Below, in pieces: positions 1 through 11,459 of a DNA stretch of 64,000 nt. Below the pieces are notes generated by a model. It did no database searches, was not told where the DNA came from, and saw only the letters and a program-made list of their open reading frames with translations. Every line of letters starts with the position of its first letter. The first letter of the stretch is position 1. Location of the stretch: positions 12,665,501-12,729,500 of the forward strand of contig OU015654.1 of assembly GCA_907165275.2 (NCBI GenBank), read 5' to 3'. The translations under genes and the position numbers were made by a program. The stretch comes from Zygaena filipendulae (Eukaryota > Arthropoda > Insecta > Lepidoptera > Zygaenidae).

Positions 1-190
1 CCCCACGGTTTCAACCGTTTGAGTTTCGAAATTCCCCTAGAAACTCCAAAGTAGCCTAATTTAATTTGTGGATTATTATTATTATAAACCTTCTCTTAAG
101 TACCACAAAAAAATTCAAGATCAAAATTAGCCAAATCGGTCCATTAGGTCCAATTAACATTAACCATTCTTGAGTTTTAGCGAGACAAAC
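1..190 (-). mobile_element. Helitron-like element, cut by window start
   Basis: CCCCACGGTTTCAACCGTTT hairpin remnant, then ACTCCAAAGTAGCCTAATTT and AAATCGGTCCATTAGG. Confidence 0.5.
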
Positions 191-624
191 GAACAGCAAT
201 TCATTTTTATATACTCGTATGTAGATTAGTACTTATGTAGTATGTACTAAGATGATAATTTTATTATTTTCTAAATTATAAAGACACATTGATCAAGAAA
301 AGATACATAGGTAAAGATTTAGGTAAACTTGTAAACTTTTTGCTATGAACTTTTATTAACAACAAAACTTCTTTTTAAAAACTATTAGTTATTATTAAAC
401 GCGTGTATTTGTTTATATTTGAGATTCTAGTGGTATGAAAATACCTACTTAGGAAATAATATATTATGTACATTTCATAGCAGAAAAATGCATAGTTCTC
501 GGACCGTTTGCAACAAACGTACACACACACATCTACACAAACTTGTGCTTTTCAAATATTAGGATCATGGAATAACGACGCTATAACAAGGGTCACACGG
601 TGTGATAGGAGGTCGGGACCTTAA

Positions 625-979
625 AGGCTGGTTTACACAGTGCGAGCTAGCGAACTCGCACTGTTTGGACGTCACTTACGAGTAACTCGCACGTGCGAGT
701 TGGACAGTAGCTCGCATCCGAGTTACTTCAACTTTTTTTGTTTTCATTCGCATGCTTGTCTGCCAGCAACTCGTACATGATAGCGGAACCATATTGTTAT
801 CTATCATAGAGCATCACCCTTTTTTCATAACACTCGATATCGCGGCAACTCGCAAGAGTGGACAGAAGCTGCTAGTGTCTTGTAGATAGCAAAGGCGAGC
901 GGAGCTTCTGGCGTACGAGTAGACAAGCCGAGTAACTGCCTACTGTCTGGTCAGCAGCTCGCATCGTCTAAACCAGCCC
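625..979. mobile_element. PIF/Harbinger-type MITE
   Basis: AGGCTGGTTTA at the left end and TAAACCAGCCC at the right are terminal inverted repeats. TAA duplications lie at 622-624 and 980-982. The 355-bp interior has repeated ACTCGCA/TGCGAGT words. Non-coding. Confidence 0.75.
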
Positions 980-1910
980 TAAGCCTCCGTCGCGTCGCTC
1001 CGTCTCCGATCTAGAAAATTTTGGAATTACCCATCAATCTGACTGTAATCCTTTTTATTGTTTTCCGCTAAGAATGTCCCGATACAATTAAAATTTATAA
1101 TGAAATTTCGCTATTGTAACCTAAGGTATTTCTTAATTAAATTTCGCTCGGAAAAAGTTCATTAAATACCGAGTCCCGAGTTCGTTGGTTGTTATAATTG
1201 TTTACCGGAAAATGTATATCGGCAAGAGAATTACGGAATGGGACCGATTAATTATAAATTCATTGTGATTATTTTTTAAATAGGTCACACTCATTGATTT
1301 ACTACTAGCCGGTAGTGCGGTATATCAATAATCACACTGATTACATAATAAGATGGAAATTTTAATTGCATTGACTTTGAATTTTCATCGAGAGAATAAA
1401 ATTTTGCAATTAATTTTAATTATTAATTAAGAAAAATCAGATTGTTCTTGCAATTAGAATGATTGCGTTATTGAAACTTAATTTCTGCGCTAAACCTAAT
1501 GTATTGGGTAATTAAAACTACGATACAATTTTACATTTAACTAGCTGTTCCGCACAGTTTTACCCGTGGAAACCATCCTCCAACCTTCTTCTCGACGAAA
1601 CAAATATGTAAGTATATATTACTGTATGAATACGATCTCAATAGGTTAATTAGTTCAGAAGTTACATGTTCAATGTACATAGAGAGTATTAAATAAATGA
1701 AGAAAATTGAATAAAAATAGACGCGAATGGTGTGCAACTAACTAAAAAGTACAAGTTGTAGTATATCATTACAATCTATTACATAAATGACTATAATACG
1801 CTAGGCAAACGCAACACTGTCGTATTATGGAGCGAACACACTGTAGCAACTTTGGCCAGGTCAGTGCCGACTCAACTCTAGGGAATTGGTGCTGCTTAAA
1901 ATTTTTATAT

Positions 1911-2055
1911 AGAATAGAATAGAATAGAATACACTTTATTGTACACCAAAATAATGTTACAGTGTGTGAACAAAAACTTATAACTAAAGGCATACAAAAG
2001 GCGGTCTTACCGCTTTAATAGCGATCTCTTCCAGACAACCTTTGGGTGGACAGGA
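1911..2055 (-). mobile_element. Non-LTR retrotransposon 3' tail
   Basis: Read on the minus strand: GAAGAGATCGCTATTAAAGC, CCGCCTTTTGTATGCC, GTGTACAATAAAGTGTATTC and an (ATTCT)n tail. This is the usual 3' end of a lepidopteran LINE family, 5'-truncated. Confidence 0.65.
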
Positions 2056-2299
2056 CAAATACAGAAAATTTATATGTTGATAGGTAGAATAGGAATCATA
2101 AAATAATACAAAATATGCACATAGAGCATAAATATAAAAAATAAAAATACATAAAAAGATATACAAAGATACACGCATAGATATAAAATATACATACAGA
2201 AAAATATATATAGATAGATAAAATACATAATGTGATTACATACAATATATTATATATCAACAGCATACGTAACTAAAATTAAAATAAATATTAATTAAT

Positions 2300-2385
2300 A
2301 CGTTACATACATAGATACATAAATACGCACTCACATATACATACATACACATACATACGCATACATACACATACTCACATACAGT
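2300..2385. repeat. (ACAT)n-like microsatellite
   Basis: Imperfect ACATACAC/ATACATAC tetramer run downstream of the LINE tail. Confidence 0.8.
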
Positions 2386-2620
2386 TTATGTTTATATGTT
2401 TGTTGCCATTATTGTGTGAAATATTTGGTGTCAGTTTGTGCCTTTTCATTTATTCGGTCAAATGTGTTAGAAACGACTAAATGAATAGGAATGACAATAG
2501 AAAATATTTTGGGATTATGTACGGAATTGTAGTTTTGAATATAAATTTGCGTTACTTGTATCAAATTGGTGTTTGATATATAGGTACCACTGGAACTGTG
2601 AATTTTGTTAAGACGTTTCT

Positions 2621-2785
2621 TTCCGCGGTTTCACCCGCGTGAGTTTTGGAATTCCCACGGGAACTTTTTTTTCTAAAATAAAAGCAGCCTAAGTTACTCC
2701 TTGTAACATCAGCTATCTGACAGTATAAGTCCCGTTTAAATCGGTCCAGCTGTTTTAGAGATAGACAGGCAGACAGAGAAAAATT
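2621..2785 (-). mobile_element. Helitron-like element fragment
   Basis: CCGCGGTTTCACCCGCGTGA hairpin at the left, AAATCGGTCCAGCTGTTTTA and (ACAG)n at the right; no CTAG. Confidence 0.6.
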
Positions 2786-3454
2786 TTAAAAATTGATTTT
2801 TTTATGTGAGTACCATATATACTTTCATATGCATTTAGTGAAAAGATGTTAATTTGGAATTACACACAGACACTCCAATTTTATTAATGTGTATTGATGA
2901 TTTTTCATTATACCAGTAACCCGTCCCTGCTTGATTTCTTCTGACATCTTAATTATCATTATATTTAATGAACAGAAAAAAATATTAAACTATGTTATTT
3001 ATACCTTCCTCTTGAAAATCTCTATTGATGAAAACTGCTTTATGATCCTTTAGGTGGTTTAAAAGATATAAGCATACAGAGGGACAGACGGCGGGAAGCT
3101 ATTTTGTTTTATAATATTTAGAGATTCTCTACGCTAGGTACACTTTGTCGGCACCTTAGCGAGCGAAGCTACCTCAAAGCGAAGCTACCTCTATAATTTC
3201 AACTGAATCAGCGACGCGAATCTATCAATTAGCATAGAATATTCGCGGAGCAATTAAAATTTGTCGCTTATTACCCATGTGAGGGTTCGGGGTCTCTAAT
3301 ATCTAGCTCGCCACATGAAAACTCGAAAAGGGTTGTGTGGAAGTTATTGCAATTCACCATCTGTATGTTGGTTTGTAAGGCGTTTCATAAATAAATACAT
3401 TTTATACACTTCGGAGTTAGATATTTATAAAATCTGAATGACTATATAGTATAA

Positions 3455-3642
3455 GCAAAGTCGCTTCCCGCTGTTTGTCTGTCCCGATGTATGCTTAGAT
3501 CTTTAAAACTACGCAATGGATTTTGATGTGGTTTGTTTAGTAGATAGAGAGATTCAAGAGAAAGGTATATACATATAGTTTATCCTGGAGTTCCCGCGGG
3601 AACTCCGAAATTATCACGGGTGAAACCGCGGGGGACAGCTAG
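3455..3642 (+). mobile_element. Helitron-like element
   Basis: AGTATAAGCAAAGTCGCTTC start region, ACGGGTGAAACCGCGGGGG hairpin and ACAGCTAG end. A partial inverted relative is at about 3010-3110. Confidence 0.65.
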
Positions 3643-4417
3643 CTTTTTATAATCCTTTTGTTTATTTCGGTCTCAATAAGTTGTGATATTGCTAAAGTTT
3701 CACTTTACTTTTTACTATCGATACTGACGATTTTGTATTTAATAAATTTAAGAAAGAATCTATTACTGCTACTAAGAATCACGATGCCTATATTTTTGCT
3801 AAGTGTTCAATCGAAACATAACGCTTTCGAGTATAAAACGACAAACTGTTTAACTCAAAAGCGTCATTTACCAGACCGTTTTACCAGAATCTGCCAGCGC
3901 AGATATATCGTAATATAGAGTAGAAAATGCAAACGGTTGATCACAACGTGCCCCCGTTGAAGTCTTTGAGGGATATAAAACTGGTGCCAGCCCACTTAAA
4001 AAATCATATTTTCCTAAGATTGATTGAAAAAGAGATAGGTATAAAACTAACCTCATCATCTCATTGAAAAAATCATATCTTAAAATATGTGTTTTTTCAT
4101 TTGACTATGAAGTTTGATCCCTGGAACGGCCTTAGTTAATTACGTCATTTACGCGTGGGTCTTCGAAGCATGTAGCCAAAACAAACCGATGTTTAAAAAA
4201 ATTTACTTTATTAGAATTTTAATAGTAAGCGTTATTCTCATTGTAATTGTGTGTTACCTTCACTAGACAACTATGTTCCCATTGTAATAATATGCACAGT
4301 TTTCTATAATTTTACGAAGATGCTATATCTACTGATCTATGTCTGTGTGCAGCTTCAACTTTTAATCTCTATGACGTGCAATTCGTCAGATGACAGTGGG
4401 AATGAAGTAGTGACTAA

Positions 4418-4832
4418 GGTCCGTATTCCAGAAGGTTACTCAAGTCATGAATCTAGTTTTAAAACTAATTCCAAGTAAAGCTTTAATTTTAGAACCTTAC
4501 TTGAAACGAGATTCATCAATCAACAATCAGCTGAGTTATTTCCTTATTCTAGAACGACGCTTGAGTACTAATCTATACTCAAGCAAAGACTTGATCTTTG
4601 TTTACGTCTGTCATGTCAAGACCACTCAACCAATCAGAGTTCAAAATCTCTACTCAAGACTAGTTTCAATTGATTAGAACCAATCAGAGTTCAGAATCTC
4701 AACTAAAGACTAGTTTCAAGTGATTAGAACTTAAAACGCATTCTATAATAAGATATACGCTTGAGTTATGATTTGAGCTTAAAACTCATCTCAAGAGAAA
4801 CGTGATCTGAGTCACCTTCTGGAATACGGACC
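4418..4832. mobile_element. PIF/Harbinger-type MITE with internal 50-bp tandem repeat
   Basis: GGTCCGTATTCCAGAAGGT ends are inverted copies of each other; TAA duplications at 4415-4417 and 4833-4835. Two 50-bp direct copies (from CCAATCAGAGTTCA at about 4631 and 4681) lie inside. Small ORFs across it are not credible genes. Confidence 0.8.
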
Positions 4833-5779
4833 TAAGTAAGTATGCATGACTGTGTTATACTGCGTGTAATATAGAGTGAATTTTTCAAGTGGACGTGGAT
4901 GGCTAAGTCCGGAACTACAAAGACTAGCGAAAAATACTCAAAGGATTCTCAGGGTCGAATTTGATAGAAACATAGGTTGTATAATCTGTTTTTTTTTTTT
5001 AATAATTTTCTTAACCAGAAATCAAATCCGCTGTTTTTGAAAGTAAACATCCTGTTTGTTTGTTTGCGTTATTCGAAAGTGTACTTATACAAGGCAAATT
5101 CTGGGAAGTAATGGTAAATAGCAAAATAATGGAAAGGTCTCATGTTTAAGAAAATACTATTAAAAGTTTTTCGATTTTGAACAATTGGTTAGCTGAAGTT
5201 TGATAGTAAAATAGTATAATATTTTCTTAAAATGAGCTTTAGTTTGACACTTGACTTTGTTTACCGTAACTACTTTTAAACCTTAACATATTATGTGACA
5301 AAATAACAGTTATAGAATAGATAAAAAAAATCGCTAGTAAATCTACCATAAAGAAAATATGTTTGTTTTGGAAACAAGTTACAAGTTAATCAATTTGAAA
5401 TTTTTAATAATCTTGATTAGCGTCGAATGTAAGCTTAATTCGATTTGGACACAGTTGTAATTTCAATGAAACTAAAAAACACTTAAAGCGCAGTTTTAAT
5501 TAAGCAGTCGTTTTACTCAGTATCCCCTAGAGTTGAAACAAGTTTCAACTTAACTTATCTGAGATTAAATATTTGGCGCAAGTTGTTCTAATCTGTAAGC
5601 GTTTATTGTGGTAATAAGAACAAAATATTAAATACTGGCTGTTTTCCGCAGCCTCAACCGCGTTAATTTCGGAGTTCCGGAGTTTCCGCGGGAGTTCAAC
5701 TGTAAAAAGTACCTTATGTCCTTTTCTGTATACACCTGTCGTTTAACCAAAATTTAATGTGATTTCACCCTCGTTAATA

Positions 5780-6094
5780 GGGATGTGGACTACTTTTGAA
5801 AATCAAAATTCTAATTAGTCCGTCAGTTAGAAAATAAAAAATAATAGACACGTATTTTTTGCTTTTTCAAATAAATTAAAATAAACAGAGATAAAGCGCA
5901 TTAAAGTTTAGGGTGAGGGGGTCGTGACGTCACTAACCGCTAAAACCGCCATACAAATAGTGACGTCACGCGAAATTTCAACTCAATATATTACCATTAT
6001 TTTTTGATAACGTAAAAAAAGAAAAAAACACGTGTCCAATATTTTTTAATAATCTACAAGACGGACTAAAAAATAAAAATTAGTCAACATGCCC
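5780..6094. mobile_element. MITE carrying paired CRE (TGACGTCA) motifs, copy 1
   Basis: Long subterminal inverted repeats (GGACTA...TTAGTCCGTC against GACGGACTAA...) frame a core with TGACGTCA at 5925-5932 and 5961-5968. The core text GCGCATTAAAGTTTAGGGTG is shared with copies at 26.1 and 61.3 kb. Inserted in a degraded Helitron-like element. Confidence 0.8.
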
Positions 6095-6909
6095 ATTTCC
6101 GTGATACAAAGTACCCATGTTCTTTTCTGTAATACACTGTCAACCTGTGTGCAAAATTCCATGAGATTTCACAGACGTTAATTTTGGTGTTCCTGCGGGA
6201 ATTCCTAGATAAAAGTAGGTACCTAAGTAATATTTGGTTGTGATATGTGGGGACACAAGATTAGACTGACTGACCGAAATTATACATAAGGGTTCCGTCT
6301 TGCCATTTGGCTCCGGAACCCCAAAAAGTGAAACGAAAGCTGAAACGCGAGATAGAGAATTAGAGAGCGGAAGTGCGACAGACTGGGCGAAGGATTAAAA
6401 TGAATTAGGTACTTTTTATTTATATTAATATTATTTTATTTAATAAAAAGGAAAAAACTTTCTGTATTAATTTCTATGTCTATTTACGTAGTACGAAATA
6501 ATGTTCGTAAAACGATATTAAATTATATTCTAATTAGAAATATCTATGTACATATAAATGTAAGTTTCTTTACTTTGTTTTTTTGTTAGGAGAATAGAAC
6601 AACATAGGGTACTTTTTATCCGTTTCAGACGGATGGAACCGCGAGTATAATCAAGTAATTATTTTCATGTTAAAACATCAAACGGAACAGCTGTTGCAAA
6701 AACTTCGTACAGTGTCGCATTATTTGGCCATTGTATGCAAATCTGATTGTAGCCAATTGGCCCAACACTCAACAACGATCAATCGGCGACTCGGTTATGG
6801 TGTGCGTTCTGTTATGCAAATGTGATTCGAGGCGATCACCTTAGCTTTGCTATGACTGACACCGCCCGGCGGGCGGGGAGTGGTGGGGAAGGCTGCAATT
6901 TGCTCGTTA

Positions 6910-7151
6910 ACTGGACATAGATAAGCAATAGTGTGTTAACCCACACTGGAGAAATTTTGAGTAAATCGTGTTTTAAAAGCGGGAGCGCCATTTTGTGTCA
7001 ACATTTTGTATGTTCAATATTTAGTTACATATTTAAGCAATGTAATAAGGTAAACACATAATTAAAAAACGTTCCCTAAATCACAATAAATGGTTCTGAA
7101 TCAATAACTTAATTTTGTGGGTTAACACGTTATTGCTTATCTGCGTCCAAC
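6910..7151 (+). mobile_element. Tc1/mariner-type MITE, copy 1
   Basis: Ends ACTGGACATAGATAAGCAAT and its inverted partner ATTGCTTATCTGCGTCCAAC, flanked by TA (6908-6909, 7152-7153). 242 bp; the interior includes ACACATAATTAAAAAACGTT. Same family as 21808-22048 and 53529-53849. Confidence 0.82.
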
Positions 7152-7317
7152 TATTTGTACAACTTTGCTTAGGTACCTACTTACTGGACTCTAAAGAGTA
7201 AAATTATTACTTACTATTGAGACTCGGCTGCGGTGGGTCGGTCGACTTGACATGGAAGAATAATAATTAATATAATGCTTGGACAATATTATCATACCTA
7301 CTCATCAAAACGCTCGT

Positions 7318-7540
7318 ACTCACGCACGCACACATATGCACACACATTAAAACAACGCCCATGAAAACACAAAAACACGGGTACCTAAACACACACGCAC
7401 ACGTAGACACGCAAGCACGCATACATAGACAAGCAAGCAGCGCACATGCACGCACGCACACACAAACACACACACACACACATACACACACACACACACA
7501 TACGCACACACACACACCTGCAAGTATACACACAAGCGTA
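7318..7540. repeat. CA-rich microsatellite
   Basis: About 220 bp of imperfect (CA)n with CG, TA and TG interruptions. It produces spurious Cys/Val and His/Thr ORFs on both strands. Confidence 0.95.
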
Positions 7541-7774
7541 CACCAATAATAATAAAAACGATAGATATTATATCGCAAAATTACTAAGCCTTATGAAGTT
7601 AAAACTTTCAAATAAAAAATAAACTATCGGAGCAAAGTCTTCGATGAACCGTGAAATTGTTAATGAAATAATGTATTCATCCAATCAGTACAATCGCCTG
7701 TATTCAATGATAGATAGGTAGTTAAAAATGTTGAATAGTTGAATAAAATTGACTATAAAATAGTAGGTATTGAG

Positions 7775-7963
7775 CTAACTGTTGTTTGCTATTTTTACGC
7801 AGTTTCTATATGCGACAGTATCTCCAATTTCTATAGTATAATCCTTACTCACCCCTTTCATCTCAACCTCAATCAATAAACCTTTGGTTACGAGAGCTTT
7901 GATGTTAGGCTTTCTGAAAACGTCCCCTACTCTATACGTAATATGAATGACTCCTTCTGTCAT
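7775..7963 (-). CDS. Hypothetical small protein, 62 codons
   Basis: True ATG at 7961-7963. The frame gives a balanced, globular-looking peptide (MTEGVIHITYRVGDVFRKPN at the start, EIGDTVAYRNCVKIANNS at the end) with alternating hydrophobic and charged residues, unlike most AT-rich ORFs nearby. A donor-like GTGAGTAAG occurs internally after MKG (about 7850), so it could also be a spliced exon. No family recognised and no clear poly(A) signal. Confidence 0.3.
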   Translation of the reverse strand: MTEGVIHITYRVGDVFRKPNIKALVTKGLLIEVEMKGVSKDYTIEIGDTVAYRNCVKIANNS

Positions 7964-9526
7964 TATGATCTCACGTCACTGTGTACTCGGTGTACACCAC
8001 AGAACAGAAAATAACAGATAGAAGAGATAAACACTTAGTTTAGTATGAAAACAGATGAAAACCAGTGACGCCGGGTGATTTTCGCACACAAAACTTTCCA
8101 TCACACACTAAAACATTCGTTAACGTAAAGAAATGTATTAAATGTATTAAATGATTTATGGTTATGTTTTTACTTTATTAGACACTGTTTTTAAAATTCA
8201 CAGTTTTGGAAATATCGTGGTAAATATAGGTACTTGGGATGGCAGCAAAAGAAGTTTTGGGCAAGTCAGAGTATTTAAATGAAAACAGCGAAAAGTGGCA
8301 GTTTTTGTCACTTTTGGACATCATTTTTAAATGCTGCAGAATTATCACGGAAAATGAGACTTTACCTTGTTTTACACACATGTAATATCTGTGAGAATGT
8401 TTTTTTTTTGCTGATGGCACTATTCTTAACACTTTAATTAAGATTCTACATATTACTCGTAATACGTAAACATATAAAAATTAAGCACAAAATGTTTGGA
8501 GAATAATACTAAATAAAGCTTTTCAGTTGTAGCTCTACTCAAACTAATTATATTATACAAACATTGTTAATTTTACGAATTACGATGGTAGGTCAAGAAT
8601 TTTTCTGTTTTCCCTAGACTACCAGATATTTTTTTTACAGGTCACAACGTTGCGGCGCGGGGGGCGTAAGGTCACGCGAAACTCTTAACGGACCTTGGTT
8701 AATATAATTTAACGACAACATAGCCAGTCAATTTAACGACATCATTATCGCTTATTTTAAAAGAAAAAGCTATAGTGGAGTAGTTAAGGCGTAAAACAAA
8801 CAAACATACAAAATCACATTTGCAGAGAGACATGCATTCGTATTTATATTATAATATGGATATGTAGATATTTCTTTTTCTATGACGCAGGTACTTAAAA
8901 TACATTATAAACAGGTACAACTACAGTATACAACAGTAAAAATTCTCGTTGCTTAATAATTTGTATCAGAGACCGGTTATAAAAGCCCAATGTAATCGAA
9001 ATGATAATAATCGAGATGCCACAATATTTACGCGGTTTCCCATCACCCAGCTCATAAAATAGAGGCGAAGAAAAAAAAAAAAACACAAAGCATCGTCTCT
9101 GAGATTGGAGAACAAATTCATCTCAGATCTAATCCCAACCCAGCGATGACGAGACTGGAAGATCTGCGTGAACTGGCGGAAATTGATCGCGCGACCCCCA
9201 ACCGTTCTAAGTAGCTATACCTACCTACTTGGAACGCACCCACCTTCGAGTATTATGGCCCTCAGGTATAATAGTGAAACTATCGCCTTCTACTATCCAA
9301 AATCCATCCTTCTCAAGTAGGTATTTCATTATTTATTTAGTAATGAAATACTATAATTATATATTACTATTATTAAGTACCCGATTTACCCTAGACAACG
9401 TGTATGCAAAATTCATGATGATCGGTTGAGCCGTGAAAGCGTAACAAACAAACAAATAAAGACACATTAGCATTTAAGTAGGTAAGGATTTACTGGAATC
9501 GAGTAGATTTGTAGAAAAAATATTAA

Positions 9527-9756
9527 TCTAATATATATAAATCACGTGTCACGTTGTTTGTTCGCGATGGACTCCGAAACTACTGAACGGATTTTGATAA
9601 AATTTTGCAACCGTTTATAATATGGTCCAACTTAAAAGATAGGATAGTTTTTATCCCGGAATTCCCTCGGGAACTGAAGGACATAGAGTACTTTTTTCCC
9701 GCAACCTCCGCGGGAACTCCGAAATTACCGCGGATGAAATCGCGGGGGACAGCTAG
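9527..9756 (+). mobile_element. Helitron-like element, complete short copy
   Basis: Starts TCTAATATATATAAATCACG and ends with a hairpin (CCGCGGATGAAATCGCGG) followed by ACAGCTAG, then T: the TC...hairpin-CTRR|T termini of a Helitron. 230 bp, no coding capacity. Same subfamily as the tandem arrays at 22.7 and 42.0 kb. Confidence 0.75.
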
Positions 9757-10267
9757 TATCATATGTTATTAATAATACACAATGACACATATTAATTAAC
9801 AATATAGATTCGTACAAATCGTACACGTATTACGTATACATCAAAATTTCACGCGAGTAAAACCGCATTTACCAACTGGTTTATTATTAAATCTAAACAA
9901 TGCTGGCATGACGATTAATCAATTAATTAAACGCCCCGACGACGCGACAAAAATAATATCACCTAGATTAATTATAATTCAATTTTATCAACGTTGAAAT
10001 TAAGTCCAAATTTATGCCTCTCAGCTCACCAGCTCCCGTCATCGGGCAGCATCGGGGACAAGCGACCTTAGCACGAATATTTTTTGACAGATCCAAATTA
10101 AATGCGAATGTTAGTTTGTTTGCTTTTTACGCTTTCACTCCTTACTATCCAACCGTGTTATCGTGAAATTACGCGTACACGTCGTCAGGAAGGAGTGCGG
10201 GCTCGTGACCTCATAACCCCGTAAAGAATACACAAGAAAAACAGACAAATTTAAGAAAAAAGGTATC

Positions 10268-10790
10268 TTGCATGCTCTGCCGAAAGGGGCACCAACTCAG
10301 TATTAACTGAGTGCGGGTGCACCCAGCGCTGGTTTTCAGTTGGCAGCCCGTTGTAACTCACGGATAGGGGAACAACAGAAGAAGAAATCCAAAACTGTAA
10401 CTGATAAATGGAAACATACATATAAACATAAACCGTCCGTACATAAACATCGACACATACAACAATCGGGAGTGCCTGATTTCTTTGCTGTGATAAAGAA
10501 AAGAGTAGCTTCTTTTTGGGAGAGACTCCGGGCGTCTAGCAACGGCATCCTTCGGGTGGTTTGCGATGGAATGCCCAGCAATATTTTTAGATATTGGCTA
10601 TCTGTGCATCAAAATAGTAATAAAAAATAGTTAGTATGTTGACCAAGACACCTGGGAATAGTTTTTTAACATTCCCAGATAGTTGATAAGCTTATATTGT
10701 GTATGTGTATGTATGTTGTGACACTTTTATTGTGTAGATTGGGTTTTTTGCCTTTAATAAAAAACTTTTTATTGTTATTATTATAAACAA
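10268..10790 (+). mobile_element. LINE 3' fragment with end of reverse-transcriptase ORF
   Basis: The plus-strand frame 10340-10630 ends ...RVASFWERLRASSNGILRVV then CDGMPSNIFRYWLSVHQ and a stop; the RxSSNGIL...YW.xxH ending matches the C-termini of insect non-LTR element ORF2 proteins. A 3' UTR and TTATTATTAT tail follow. Only the terminal ~100 codons remain. Confidence 0.6.
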
Positions 10791-10861
10791 ACTGTGTTCG
10801 TAAATAATTTTCCCTTTCTTTCTTTCTTTCTTCCTTCTTTGTGATTCGCTTGTTGATTCAC

Positions 10862-11045
10862 CGGCTTGGAGCGCCTAACGTGAGCCGTGCTAAGGGCCAT
10901 CGGTCGCGGGTGGCCGCCCCAGATAACTTAATCCCGGCTTTTTGTGCCAGAAAGGGTGTCGCTGTGTTTAGTAAATTAGTGAGGAAGTTAGTGTAATTTA
11001 TTACACGGCCAAATTTGAGCACAGCCGTGCTATCAATGTGTAAGC
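10862..11045 (-). CDS. Possible internal or terminal exon following the 24.3-kb exon (uncertain)
   Basis: A GC-rich island opens after a plausible acceptor (TCTTTTCACTGCAG|GC). The two leading bases complete a Gly codon with the single G left by the 24197 donor, and the frame stays open for 60 codons (begins LHIDSTAVLKFGRVINYTNF, one N-glycosylation-type NYT). It then meets either a donor (CCG|GTGAAT) or a TGA stop. Phase match could be chance (one in three). No domain recognised, and the composition could also come from an old repeat. Confidence 0.2.
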
Positions 11046-11167
11046 CTGCAGTGAAAAGAAGCTTCGAACAAATTGCAAGAAAACCGATTGCCAATTGTAA
11101 ATCCACCACGCCCGCCTCGATAAGGCTCTACCCTCATTTATAGGTACCGCACATGTATAACTGTGAC

Positions 11168-11354
11168 GTTTGCGTTTCCTGCAGTGTTACTCGCGTTCAT
11201 TTCCAAGTTCCCCCTGGACTTCTAGAATAAAAAGTACATTATGTCCTTCTCTGTACCTCTGACAACGTGTATGCAAAATTTCATGAGGATCGGTTGCGTA
11301 GTTAGGCGTGAAAGTGTAACAAACAAACAAACTCCCATTCGCTTTTATAAAATT
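11168..11354 (-). mobile_element. Helitron-like element, 3' end lost
   Basis: CCTTCTCTGTACCTCTGACA, ACGTGTATGCAAAATTTCAT and GGCGTGAAAGTGTAAC are the inverted core of the (CTGT)n subfamily; the hairpin is diverged. Confidence 0.6.
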
Positions 11355-11459
11355 AGAATAAACAGTTTGTTTGTCGTTTGAATAATGGAATAAAATTATA
11401 CAAACTATTAAAAAGGAGTCGTAGGTAAAAAGTAGGTATACAGTCGTAAATACTTTAAG

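Noticed and set aside
7267..7578. 103-codon Cys/Val-rich ORF and His/Thr-rich ORF on the other strand
   Set aside because: Both are translations of the (CA)n microsatellite.
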